The notes beneath the pieces are model-generated. The model did not search any database and was not told where the DNA came from. It saw nothing but the letters and a program-made list of their open reading frames with translations. From positions 1 to 64,000 of the forward strand of contig NZ_JAFDVE010000025.1 in the NCBI RefSeq assembly GCF_016888005.1: a stretch of 64,000 nt of DNA, in the 5' to 3' direction. The position numbers and the translations under genes were made by a program. Shown piece after piece: positions 24,774 to 31,482 of this stretch; within the stretch, counting starts at the first letter, position 1, and each line of letters opens with the position of its first letter. The DNA comes from Phycicoccus sp. CSK15P-2 (GTDB lineage: Bacteria; Actinomycetota; Actinomycetes; Actinomycetales; Dermatophilaceae).

Positions 24774-25830
24774 CGCAGCACAGCAGGTCAGGCCCCCTCG
24801 ATCCCGGTCGAGGGGGCCTTTGCGTTCCCCTCGACGGCCTCGTGTGCCCGGTGTGCCCCCGACCCGGTCGGCCGCCTCCCACAGGTTCTTGTCGACGAGG
24901 TGGCCGTAGAGGTCCATCGTCATCGCGGCCGACGCGTGCCCCAGGATCCGCTGGACGACTTTCGAGTCGGCGCCGGCGCCGAGCCAGATGGAGGCCGCCG
25001 TGTGCCGGAGGTCGTGCGGTCGCAGGGTGGGCCGCCCGATTGCGTCCGTGGCCCGGGCCCAGCCGATCGACCGCTTCCAGTTCGACTCGCTGAGGGGCCC
25101 GCCCTCGGGAGCGGCGAAGAGCCACTCGTCGGCGGCCCGGCCGTCCGCCCAACGCTGGACGACCTCGTGTGCCGCGGCTGGGAGGGGGACGGTCCGGGCC
25201 CGGCGGCCCTTGAGCGAGTCGACGTAGAGGCTGCCGTCGTGACTACTGGCCAGCACCGCTCGCTGCAGACGGAGGCCGGGGCCGGGCACTTGGACGACAT
25301 CGCCTACCTGGAGGCCGGCCAGCTCACCCCACCGCAGGCCGCACAGGCCCAGCACGGTGACGACGTCGGCGTCCCGGCCCGTCGCGGCGGTCACCAACGC
25401 GTGCAGCTCGTCGAGCGTGAGGAACCCCTCCCTCGCGCCGGACCTTCGCACCTCGCGGCAGTGGCACACCCGTGGCGACATTGCGGGCGAGCCGGCCGTC
25501 GGCAACGGCGAAGGCGAGCATGCACCGCAGTGTGCTCAGGTAGCGGTTCGCGGTCGCGGTCGAGCAGCAACCCTCGACGAGCCCGCCAACCCAGTGGGCG
25601 ACCTGGGCGCGGGTGATCGTCGTCAGGGGAGCGCCGCCGAACCTCGGCTCGATGTGGTGACGCCACGCCGACTCGTCGGCCTCACGGGTCTTGCGCTTCA
25701 GCGCACTGCGCGACCTCGACCACTCAGGGTGCAGCGCCGACAGCGGAATGCGCCCGCGGCGGGGGTCGAACCACTCGCCCGAGCGCAGCGCCCGACGGAA
25801 ACCGGCCCTCTTGGCGCAGCCAACGGATCG
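24726..25830 (-). pseudogene. Tyrosine-recombinase integrase, truncated and frameshifted
   Basis: The catalytic domain is open from about 25505 down to a stop at 24726. It has LCGLRWGELAGL (first Arg), RPHDLRHTAASIW (His-x-x-Arg) and LGHASAAMTMDLYGH (His and Tyr). The core-binding domain continues upstream in another frame (RRGRIPLSALHPEW, TTITRAQVAHWVGG, RYLSTLRCMLAFAVADGRLA), so one base has been gained in the homopolymer near 25425-25434. The normal N-terminal arm-binding domain is missing: the frame simply opens after a stop at 25831-25833, inside the excisionase-like ORF. The last 20 or so residues are read from the tRNA antisense strand. The enzyme that put the island into tRNA-Thr is therefore dead or needs a frameshift. 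Confidence 0.85.
24791..24821 (+). terminator. Rho-independent terminator after tRNA-Thr
   Basis: GGCCCCCTCGA (24791-24801), loop TCCCGG, TCGAGGGGGCC (24808-24818), then TTT. An 11-bp perfect stem with a short T tail. Confidence 0.85.
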
Positions 25831-25888
25831 TCAGCACCTTGACGCGCAGGCGCTCGGCGACCTCCTCGATGGTCGACAGCTCGGGCAT
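25724..25888 (-). CDS. Excisionase-like helix-turn-helix protein (54 aa)
   Basis: A short ORF with a strong ribosome site (GGGGAGGA, about four bases before ATG 25888). The protein starts MPELSTIEEVAERLRVKVLT followed by IRWLRQEGRFPSGAALGRVV, the pattern of small MerR-like excisionase/HTH_17 proteins: one winged helix that bends DNA beside an integrase. The tail after GRVV is proline/arginine-rich and overlaps, in another frame, the start of the surviving integrase sequence. A deletion may have joined the middle of xis to the middle of int, so this tail is probably not native. It may still bind attachment-site DNA or act as a repressor. Confidence 0.6.
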   Translation of the reverse strand: MPELSTIEEVAERLRVKVLTIRWLRQEGRFPSGAALGRVVRPPPRAHSAVGAAP

Positions 25889-25925
25889 GGTGTCCTCCCC
25901 GGGCCGATTCTTCTCGCCGCCGGTA

Positions 25926-26060
25926 CCGTTGCCGAACGACTGTCCACAGCCTCCCTGGCCACCGCAGATGAAGCGGTGGCGCAGCAGTCTTCGCAGGTGA
26001 GAGCCGGTACGTGTCCGGCCGCGGCCCCGCCATCGGCCGTTGCCGAAGTGGTGTCCACAG
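25926..26060. repeat. Pair of imperfect 24-base direct repeats upstream of xis/int
   Basis: Copies at 25926-25949 and 26037-26060 share CCGTTGCCGAA, four variable bases, and TGTCCACAG: 20 of 24 positions the same, 111 bases apart. TGTCCACA resembles eight of the nine bases of an actinobacterial DnaA box (TTGTCCACA). They may be integrase-arm or excisionase sites, or replication iterons of the original element. Confidence 0.5.
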
Positions 26061-26300
26061 GACATGTGACCGCCCGGCGGCTCGCCCAGCCCACGGTGAT
26101 GGCCCGCTCGCGGCGGACGGGCATCGCGTCACGCGGGGTCGTCGAGGGCTGGGTCCGCATGGCTCCTCCTGGTGTGGGCTGTGTCTGACCATCCATGAAG
26201 GACCTCCGTCGGTGACGTTCCCACCCCCTCACGGGACGCTTCTGGACGTCCTGCAGCGAGCGAGACGTCCCATGACGTCCCAACGCCCTGCCGTAGGCAT

Positions 26301-26319
26301 TTGTGGCTACACTTGTGGC
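26301..26319 (+). promoter_or_regulatory. Promoter/operator of the Phd-RelE pair
   Basis: TACACT (26308-26313) is a -10 box ending seven bases before ATG 26321, so the message is probably leaderless. TTGTGGC occurs at 26301-26307 and again at 26313-26319, a direct repeat that covers the -10 box and could be where the antitoxin binds to repress its own operon. Confidence 0.5.
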
Positions 26320-26320
26320 C

Positions 26321-26602
26321 ATGACGAACGACGGCCAGATGGCACTCAAGGACGTGAAGAACCGGCTGTCCGAGGTGGTCGATCAGGTCGAGCGTGAGCA
26401 CGGCCGGGTCGTCATCACCAAGCACGGCCGGCCGGCTGCTGTCGTCGTGTCCGTCGACGACCTCGAGTCGCTCGAGGAGACCCTCGACGTCATGGGCAAG
26501 CCGCGTCTTCTGGAGCAGATCCGCGACAGCCTCGCCGAGGCGGGCGCCGGCGAGGCACAGACGCTGAGCAAGGACGAGGCCCTCGCGCTGCTGCGCAGCT
26601 GA
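26321..26602 (+). CDS. Phd/YefM-family antitoxin
   Basis: A 93-residue protein. The N-terminal half (MTNDGQMALKDVKNRLSEVV, then RVVITKHGRPAAVVVSVDDL) is the Phd/YefM DNA-binding dimer fold, and the C-terminal part (ETLDVMGKPRLLEQIRDSLA) is the toxin-wrapping tail. In such systems the antitoxin blocks the RelE nuclease and represses the promoter. It lies eight bases before the toxin gene in the same direction. The pair is inside the tRNA-Thr island, where such genes often help keep an element in the chromosome. Confidence 0.9.
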   Translation: MTNDGQMALKDVKNRLSEVVDQVEREHGRVVITKHGRPAAVVVSVDDLESLEETLDVMGKPRLLEQIRDSLAEAGAGEAQTLSKDEALALLRS

Positions 26603-26610
26603 GGCGCTTC

Positions 26611-26862
26611 GTGGACATCGCGTGGACGCCGACGTCCAAGCGGGCGTTGGTCCGGCTTCCGGAGAAGGTCGCGGCCGCGGTCGTCGAGTTCCACTACGGG
26701 GCGCTGGCCGAGAACCCGCGCCGAGTGGGCAAGCCGCTCCGCTTCGAACTCGAAGGTCTTCACAGCGCCCGGCGCGGAGACTTCCGGGTCATCTACCGCG
26801 TCAGTGACCCGGTGACGATCATCGCGATCGAGCACCGCGCGGATGTCTATCGCCCGCGGTAG
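26611..26862 (+). CDS. RelE/YoeB-family toxin
   Basis: An 83-residue protein that starts at a GTG (VDIAWTPTSKRALVRLPEKV) and carries the RelE fold: a helical start, NPRRVGKPLRFELEGLHSAR, then the strand RGDFRVIYRVSDPVTIIAIE and the ending HRADVYRPR. The basic residues of RRGDFRVIY and the His/Tyr of the C terminus are those used by RelE toxins to cut mRNA in the ribosomal A site. It is coupled to the Phd-type antitoxin upstream. Both genes look intact. Confidence 0.9.
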   Translation: MDIAWTPTSKRALVRLPEKVAAAVVEFHYGALAENPRRVGKPLRFELEGLHSARRGDFRVIYRVSDPVTIIAIEHRADVYRPR

Positions 26863-26951
26863 CTCGGGGCAGCGGTAGCCCTGTGGCGGCGGTTAGACGC
26901 AAGTAGCCAGCACCCTGTGGCGCCGACGGCGTCTCTCCGGCGGTCTGCGGA

Positions 26952-27371
26952 TTAGATGGTCAGTTCCCCTCGCATCCACGCCTCGAGATACCCGAGCACA
27001 GTGGCGGCTACCCAGGTCCGGCTGTCGCTCTCGTGGTCCCAGACGTAGACCTCGTGATTGCCGCTGAGGCTCATGAAGAATTGATCGCCGTTGCCTGCGT
27101 CGGCAAAGAAGACCAGACCGCTGAAAGGCATGTAGAGGGTGGCTATGTCGGAGTCGGTGCGGAAGTGAGCGTTGTCGGAGGCGATGCGCTCGGCGCTCCA
27201 CACGAGACCTAGATCGTATTCGCCTTCGATGCCATCCGACTGCGACAGCAGCTCACGAAGCTCCAACGGCAGAGCATGGCCGAGGGATGCCTCCAGTGCC
27301 TGGATCGCGGCCGGAGTCGCCGGCTGGTGAAGGTGCCCTTCGCCCCACTCCACGATCGCCGAGATCCGCAT
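26952..27371 (-). CDS. SMI1/KNR4 (SUKH) family protein, possible orphan immunity protein
   Basis: A 139-residue soluble protein. The pattern (IQALEASLGHALPLELRELL then SQSDGIEG, FFADAGNGDQFFMSL, VYVWDHESD and a C-terminal GYLEAWMRGEL) is that of the SUKH superfamily. Many SUKH proteins are immunity proteins that neutralise polymorphic or contact-dependent toxins; others have regulatory roles. No toxin gene is beside it. Its codons and base content are visibly less GC-rich than the flanking core genes, in line with transfer. It points towards the RelE toxin gene with a 90-base gap that shows nothing special. Confidence 0.8.
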   Translation of the reverse strand: MRISAIVEWGEGHLHQPATPAAIQALEASLGHALPLELRELLSQSDGIEGEYDLGLVWSAERIASDNAHFRTDSDIATLYMPFSGLVFFADAGNGDQFFMSLSGNHEVYVWDHESDSRTWVAATVLGYLEAWMRGELTI

Positions 27372-27502
27372 AGCTGCAATGGTGCCGAATACCGACCAGA
27401 ACCCGGCCTACGTGGCGGTCGACTCGCGGCGAAGTGCAGCAGTCCGCGGTGTCTCTCAGCAATTGACGACTCGGCTCTTCACCAGCGCGGCAGAATGTCG
27501 GC

Positions 27503-27661
27503 GTGGTGAGAATCGTCCTGCTCTTGGGTCTGGCGCTGATGGTTATCGGAGGAGCGCTTGTCCCGCTGCCTGGGCCGGGCTACCCCGTGCTCTTGGCGGG
27601 GCTTGCCGTCACGGTCGTCGTTGGCATCGCCCTCTGGCGTGATCGCACCCGGCGCACGTAG
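27503..27661 (+). CDS. Small membrane protein with PGPGY motif (52 aa)
   Basis: A short ORF from GTG 27503 (or GTG 27506) to TAG 27661. The protein reads VVRIVLLLGLALMVIGGALV then PLPGPGYPVLLAGLAVTVVV and a basic end (WRDRTRRT): two membrane helices joined by a PLPGPGY turn. That is like the PGPGW family of small actinobacterial membrane proteins, in which a Pro-Gly-Pro-Gly turn joins two helices; here the aromatic residue is Tyr. No clear ribosome site. It lies between the SUKH gene and the FitAB pair in the island. Function unknown. Confidence 0.55.
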   Translation: MVRIVLLLGLALMVIGGALVPLPGPGYPVLLAGLAVTVVVGIALWRDRTRRT

Positions 27662-27676
27662 CGCGGCGACGCGTCG

Positions 27677-28099
27677 CTATGGAGTGGGGTGGCTCCACGG
27701 GTTGACGTACTTCACGCCCAGGGGCTTGAAGTGTTTGGTGTTGCGGGTGGCGACGGTCATCTCGGCGGATTGGGCGATGGCGGCGATGAGCGCGTCATCC
27801 AGCGGTGCTTGGTCGGGGACGGGGTAGCTCGCCAGGACCCGGGCGGCCGCGAGGTCGAAGGGCAGGACGCGGTCGGTGAACGCGGGCAGGACGCGCTCCT
27901 CGAGCCATCGACGCAGGACGGCGCCTTGGGAGGGGTCGGTGCGCTCCTTGGCGACCACGCCGCGCTCGATCTCCGCGACGGTCAGGGCCGAGACGTACTG
28001 ATCGGCCACCGAGATGCTCGCGGACCAGGCCTCGACCTGCGGGTGGCGTCCACGCACGCGCAGGGCGGACACCACGTTGGTGTCCAGCAGGAACCTCAC
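27677..28099 (-). CDS. PIN-domain toxin (VapC/FitB type)
   Basis: A 140-residue PIN-domain ribonuclease. It starts [15 protein letters not shown] (first catalytic Asp), has the acidic pair of [19 protein letters not shown] (third acid) and [11 protein letters not shown] (last acid region). The KHF plus GVKYVNPW ending is typical of FitB-like members, which cut RNA when freed from their antitoxin. Its GTG overlaps the stop of the antitoxin gene (GTGA, 28096-28099). All catalytic residues appear to be present. Confidence 0.9.
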   Translation of the reverse strand: MRFLLDTNVVSALRVRGRHPQVEAWSASISVADQYVSALTVAEIERGVVAKERTDPSQGAVLRRWLEERVLPAFTDRVLPFDLAAARVLASYPVPDQAPLDDALIAAIAQSAEMTVATRNTKHFKPLGVKYVNPWSHPTP

Positions 28100-28323
28100 A
28101 GTGGCGCGGTCCGGGACGTCAGGCCGAGGCGGTCGGGCTCGAAGTCGATCTCGACGCCGTCGTCAGCGGCGAGGAGGTCGACCATCGTCGCCGGCTCACG
28201 GCCGACCGCGTCGGCGAGGATCTCGCGAGCCTCGGCCTCCACCGATCGGTGATGCGCCTCGGCGCGGGCCCGCAGGGCGGCCTTGGTGCCCGTGGGCAGG
28301 TTGCGAATCAGGATCTGCTCCAC
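28096..28323 (-). CDS. FitA-type ribbon-helix-helix antitoxin
   Basis: A 75-residue protein. The N-terminal 40 residues ([20 protein letters not shown] then [16 protein letters not shown]) form a ribbon-helix-helix DNA-binding unit typical of FitA; the tail ([20 protein letters not shown]) would bind the PIN toxin. GAGAGAGG lies before GTG 28323. Two GATATC blocks 14 bases apart lie just upstream and are the likely binding site, by analogy with the inverted-repeat operator of FitAB. Overlap with the toxin gene makes coupled translation likely. Confidence 0.88.
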   Translation of the reverse strand: MEQILIRNLPTGTKAALRARAEAHHRSVEAEAREILADAVGREPATMVDLLAADDGVEIDFEPDRLGLTSRTAPL

Positions 28324-28341
28324 CTGACACCTCTCTCGTTC

Positions 28342-28361
28342 GATATCAAGGTCAGGATATC
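28342..28361 (-). promoter_or_regulatory. Probable FitAB operator
   Basis: GATATC at 28342-28347 and again at 28356-28361, separated by eight bases. GATATC is itself a palindrome, so the pair forms a dyad as well as a direct repeat. It lies about 20 bases before the antitoxin start, where the promoter should be. Confidence 0.5.
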
Positions 28362-28688
28362 ACCGGGATGACGCGAGCCGGAGGTAGCCCCTTGTGGGGG
28401 GAGTGCAGCAGGGATACGAGTTGGCAGGGAGCCAGGTTGCAGGGGGTCGCAAGGGTGTTCTTGAGGGCCAACCATCGACCTCAGGGCGCTGCGCGTCGCT
28501 CCGCGATGGCCTCCGGCCCTCGACCCGTCCGCTCCGTGGGCGCGTCCGGCTCCGCTATCGGGTCGGCGGTCAGGAGTGCGCCGTTTGTGCCCCCGCTCGC
28601 GGAGCAACGACTCTCGGTCACCTTCCCCCAGCCGTCGCAGGACGCGATGTTCTCGCCGACGAGGTCAGCGGCGAACGGGCAGGAACGC

Positions 28689-28786
28689 GGCTCATCCCAA
28701 TTGAGGGTGTAGGAGTTGGGTCTGAATGTCGCGCGTCAGGATCAGCTCCCTACGCGCGTCGCCTACACCCTTGACTGGGATGAGCC
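28689..28786. mobile_element. 98-bp MITE with 25-bp inverted ends and 8-bp target duplication
   Basis: The left end (28689-28713, starting GGCTCATCCCAA) and the right end (28762-28786, ending TGGGATGAGCC) are inverted repeats matching at 22 of 25 positions. The 8-bp sequence AGGAACGC occurs directly outside each end (28681-28688 and 28787-28794). An 8-bp duplication and GGCT-type ends fit the ISL3 family of insertion sequences. The 48-base middle holds no gene, so it must be moved by a transposase encoded elsewhere. Confidence 0.8.
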
Positions 28787-28795
28787 AGGAACGCT

Positions 28796-28845
28796 CTCGT
28801 CATGAACAGGTCGTCGGTTGGGCTCCGGCAGGGGGCTCAGCGCAG
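28796..28845 (+). repeat. Diverged copy of the tRNA-Thr 3' end (right attachment site)
   Basis: Matches 24729-24778 at 41 of 50 positions without gaps, with 12 identical bases over AGGTCGTCGGTT. It covers the anticodon loop, T arm and acceptor end of the tRNA. It marks the right boundary of the island. Several changes break the T stem, so it is no longer under selection as a tRNA. Confidence 0.75.
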
Positions 28846-28846
28846 T

Positions 28847-28878
28847 GGCCCCGACCCGTACGTCTGCGGGTCGGGGCC
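28847..28878 (+). terminator. Strong hairpin, probable terminator
   Basis: GGCCCCGACCCG (28847-28858), eight-base loop, CGGGTCGGGGCC (28867-28878): a perfect 12-bp stem followed by a pyrimidine-rich run without a true T tail. It lies two bases after the diverged tRNA end. Confidence 0.7.
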
Positions 28879-29106
28879 CCGTCTCTTCTCCGACCTGGGC
28901 GGGTGGAGTGGCACGTTCGCGACGCGCTCCACTCCCCGCGACGGACGGGTGGCCGTCCTGAGCTGGAGCCAGCGGCCGAGAGGCCGGAGTCGCGGACGGT
29001 CAGCGGATCTCCCGTCGGGAGCGGGATCACGCGCTCCCACGAAAGGCGCCGATCCGGCCCGGTGAAGGCCGTGCACCGCCCGCACGAGGACACCCCGCGT
29101 CTCTCA

Positions 29107-29124
29107 GTACTCCCACGGGAGTAC
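29107..29124. promoter_or_regulatory. Operator dyad upstream of the amidohydrolase gene
   Basis: GTACTCCCACGGGAGTAC is a perfect 8-2-8 inverted repeat, 126 bases before ATG 29251. Nearly the same dyad, in reverse orientation, lies before the ABC operon (30592-30609). Confidence 0.65.
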
Positions 29125-29250
29125 GGGATGCCTCCCTCCAGCGGATGGCGGCCGTCGAGTTCTCGTTCACAGTGACGGAGTGCTTCACGAACGCCGGCCT
29201 CGACGCCGTCGTCGCCAGCTCACGTACACAACACAGGAGAACCTCCAGAC

Positions 29251-30417
29251 ATGAACCCGATCGAACAAGGCCCAGCAAGAAAGTCGGTGGGACGCCGCAG
29301 CTTCTTCACCGGCGCGGCTGCACTCGGCGCCGGCGTCGGATTGTCCGCGGTGGCACTCACGTCATGCGATGACGACCCCGCGGCCCCGACCGCGTCCAGT
29401 GGTGGGCAGGACATCTCAGCTCGTGACCGAGACCTGAAGTTCATCGGTACGGAGGAGACCTTTTCGACTCCCGAGCTGTTGAAGCTGAACTCCATCAACG
29501 AGGACCACATCGCGTTTCTCGAGGAGATCGGCCTCGCGGATCTGGGTGAACGCCGTATCGGTGACATGGACGAGGGGGGACTCGACGTCCAGATCCTCTC
29601 TGCGCACACGCCATCGGTGCAGAACGTCCCGGGAAAGGAGGGCATCGACTTCGCGCGTCGCCTCAACCGGCAGCTGGTGGAGGGGCCGATGGCCGACTAC
29701 CCGGGCCGCTTCCAGGCCTTCGCCACCCTGCCCTTGCAGAGCCCGGAGGCGGCTGCGGACGAGCTGGAACGCTCCGTCCGGGAGGACGGCTTCCTGGGCG
29801 CGCTGACCAATGGACACATCGGGAAGAAGTTCCTCGACCATCCCGACTTCGAGCCCGTCCTGGCGCGTGCCGAGTCTCTCGATGTGCCGATCTACCTGCA
29901 TCCCGGCTACCCGGCCGAGGAGATCTTCCAGATCTACTACAGCACGACGCGGTCGGAGTACACCCAGGAGTACCAGGACTACATCTTCAGTGGATCCGGG
30001 CTCGGCTGGCACCAGGAGGTGCTGATCCAGTGCGTCCGGATGATCGCGTACGGGGTGTTCGACAGGTTCCCGAAGCTGAAGGTCATCGTCGGTCACATGG
30101 GCGAAGGCCTTCCGTTCTACTACGAGCGGATCGCCAACGACATGGGCAACCCGACCGAGAACTCGCTCGAGAAGCCCTTCGCGCAGTACTTCCAGGACAA
30201 CTTCTGGTTCACCACCAGCGCGTTCTTCCAGGACGACCTGCTCCACCAGCTGCTGAAGCACATCAGCGTGGACCGAGTGATGTTCGCAACCGACTATCCC
30301 TTCATCGACAGCATCAAGGAAGGGACCGACTGGTTCCGTGCGGTCGACCTTCCGCGCGAGGACAAGGAGAAGATCGCGTTCCGCAATGCCGAGAAGCTGT
30401 TCGGCATCACGGTCTGA
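29251..30417 (+). CDS. Tat-exported lipoprotein amidohydrolase (ACMSD/resorcylate-decarboxylase fold)
   Basis: A 388-residue protein. The N terminus has a twin-arginine signal (GRRSFFTG, Arg 15-16), a hydrophobic stretch and a lipobox (ALTSC-D, Cys near 39), so it should be folded in the cytoplasm, exported by Tat and anchored as a lipoprotein. The rest is an amidohydrolase-2 TIM barrel: TEETFSTPE near 67, the metal His in YLHPGYP (His217), GHMGEGLPFYYER (His282) and FATDYPF (Asp348). Relatives are metal-dependent decarboxylases and hydrolases of aromatic or lactone-type acids. The usual ExH at the first strand reads EET here. Export of this fold is uncommon. AGGAG precedes ATG 29251. A shared dyad links it to the ABC/two-component genes downstream. 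Confidence 0.85.
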   Translation: MNPIEQGPARKSVGRRSFFTGAAALGAGVGLSAVALTSCDDDPAAPTASSGGQDISARDRDLKFIGTEETFSTPELLKLNSINEDHIAFLEEIGLADLGERRIGDMDEGGLDVQILSAHTPSVQNVPGKEGIDFARRLNRQLVEGPMADYPGRFQAFATLPLQSPEAAADELERSVREDGFLGALTNGHIGKKFLDHPDFEPVLARAESLDVPIYLHPGYPAEEIFQIYYSTTRSEYTQEYQDYIFSGSGLGWHQEVLIQCVRMIAYGVFDRFPKLKVIVGHMGEGLPFYYERIANDMGNPTENSLEKPFAQYFQDNFWFTTSAFFQDDLLHQLLKHISVDRVMFATDYPFIDSIKEGTDWFRAVDLPREDKEKIAFRNAEKLFGITV

Positions 30418-30475
30418 CGCGTCGGGGCCTGCCGAGACGTCCCGCGTGTCCTCGTGCCAGCGGCGGCACACCAGC

Positions 30476-30512
30476 CGTGCTCGGCTGCACCGTGAAGGTG
30501 CAGCCGAGCACG
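30476..30512 (+). terminator. Hairpin terminator after the amidohydrolase gene
   Basis: CGTGCTCGGCTGCACC (30476-30491), loop GTGAA, GGTGCAGCCGAGCACG (30497-30512): a perfect 16-bp stem with no T run, typical of GC-rich actinomycete terminators. It separates the amidohydrolase transcript from the ABC operon. Confidence 0.75.
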
Positions 30513-30591
30513 CGCATTCGGCCCTGAGCCACCGGTCGGGATGGGCCAGCAGCGGGTCGTGACGCGCCGGCTTCGGCGGCTCGAGGGTCCC

Positions 30592-30609
30592 GTACTCCCG
30601 TGCGAGTAC
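30592..30609. promoter_or_regulatory. Operator dyad upstream of the ABC/two-component operon
   Basis: GTACTCCCGTGCGAGTAC, an 8-2-8 inverted repeat with one mismatch, 82 bases before GTG 30691. Read on the minus strand it shares CACGGGAGTACGGGA with the site at 29107-29124, so one regulator probably binds both. The NarL-type regulator encoded at 35266 is the first candidate. Confidence 0.65.
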
Positions 30610-30690
30610 CCCTCATCTCCCACTGGTGGACGCGGGAGCCCTGCGTCCGCGGTCATCCTGACACCCACCCACCCAACCATCGGAGGTCCC

Positions 30691-31482
30691 GTGTCACCTC
30701 AGCCAAACCCCACCGTCGTCGACTCGTCATCCGTGAGTGTGCTGTCGGGCACCGCGACGGCTGCCGCGGCCGAGCTCGTCGGTGCTGTCAAGCGTTTCGG
30801 CGCCGGCCGGTCGGCCGTCGTCGCGCTCGACGACGTCACCATCGCGTTCCCCACGGGGAGGTTCACGGCCGTGATGGGCCCCTCGGGCTCGGGGAAGTCG
30901 ACGTTGATGCACTGCGTCGCGGGTCTGGAGAACCTGACGTCGGGGCGCGCGTTCGTCGGTGGCACGGACCTGTCGACGCTCGACGACCGTGAGCTGACAC
31001 GCCTGCGTCGAGAACGGGTCGGGTTCGTGTTCCAGGCGTTCAACCTCGTCGCGACGCTCTCGGCCGAGGAGAACATCTGTCTGCCGTTGACGCTGTCGGG
31101 CCGTCGGCCGGATGACGACGTGCTGGACCGCGTCGTGTCGATGCTGCGGCTCGGTGACCGCATGCACCATCGGCCGACGGAGCTCTCGGGCGGCCAGCAG
31201 CAACGGGTCGCGGTCGCCAGGGCCCTGGTCGCGCAGCCGCAGGTGGTCTTCGCCGACGAGCCGACCGGCAACCTCGACACGCGGTCCGGACAGGAGATCC
31301 TCGGGTTCCTCCGGTCAGCGGTCGACCTGCACGAGCAGTCGATCGTCATGGTCACCCACGATCCCCACGCCGCTGCGTGGGCGGACCACGTCGTCTTCGT
31401 CGTCGACGGCCGGGTGCACGACGTGATGGACCGTCCGTCGGCCGACTCGGTGCTCGACGTGATGAAGGTCCTGGCGCCATGA
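30691..31482 (+). CDS. ABC transporter ATP-binding protein (MacB/LolD type)
   Basis: A 263-residue ATPase. After about 30 variable residues come Walker A (GPSGSGKST), the Q loop in [15 protein letters not shown], the signature [16 protein letters not shown], Walker B ([12 protein letters not shown]) and the His of VMVTHDP. These motifs, and the [11 protein letters not shown] ending, mark the MacB/LolD/FtsE group, which works with FtsX-type permeases to extract lipoproteins, release antibiotics or signal across the membrane. GTG 30691 follows GGAGG by five bases. The permease gene overlaps by four bases (ATGA). Confidence 0.94.
   Translation: MSPQPNPTVVDSSSVSVLSGTATAAAAELVGAVKRFGAGRSAVVALDDVTIAFPTGRFTAVMGPSGSGKSTLMHCVAGLENLTSGRAFVGGTDLSTLDDRELTRLRRERVGFVFQAFNLVATLSAEENICLPLTLSGRRPDDDVLDRVVSMLRLGDRMHHRPTELSGGQQQRVAVARALVAQPQVVFADEPTGNLDTRSGQEILGFLRSAVDLHEQSIVMVTHDPHAAAWADHVVFVVDGRVHDVMDRPSADSVLDVMKVLAP

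Larger units (their letters stand above)
25889..26320. other. Intergenic part of the island without a recognisable gene
   Basis: Four hundred and thirty bases between the excisionase-like ORF and the antitoxin. Several short ORFs cross it but none has a convincing start or protein pattern. It holds two imperfect 24-base direct repeats (25926-26060) and, at its right end, the toxin-antitoxin promoter. Confidence 0.5.
24729..28845. mobile_element. Decayed genomic island in tRNA-Thr
   Basis: About 4.1 kb between the 3' end of tRNA-Thr (24729-24778) and a diverged direct copy of it (28796-28845, 41 of 50 bases the same). It contains a broken tyrosine integrase next to the tRNA, an excisionase-like ORF, two toxin-antitoxin pairs, a SUKH gene and a small membrane protein. 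No replication, conjugation or phage structural genes are present. The divergence of the right end and the broken integrase say that insertion was old and the element can no longer move by itself. Confidence 0.75.
28324..29250. other. Non-coding right end of the island and promoter region
   Basis: About 930 bases without a convincing gene. In order it holds the FitAB operator (28342-28361), some 300 bases of unrecognised sequence, a 98-bp MITE (28689-28786) with its target duplications, the diverged tRNA-Thr end (28796-28845), a strong hairpin (28847-28878), and the dyad GTACTCCC-AC-GGGAGTAC (29107-29124) in front of the amidohydrolase gene. Confidence 0.6.

Noticed and set aside
24726-24775. 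Integrase C-terminal peptide LSESNRRPIHYE as a real protein end
   Set aside because: It is read from the antisense strand of tRNA-Thr. Such peptides are a known by-product of the tRNA sequence rather than selected protein.
28380-28680. Short open frames between the FitA gene and the MITE
   Set aside because: No ribosome sites, no sensible protein pattern on either strand; treated as decayed island DNA.
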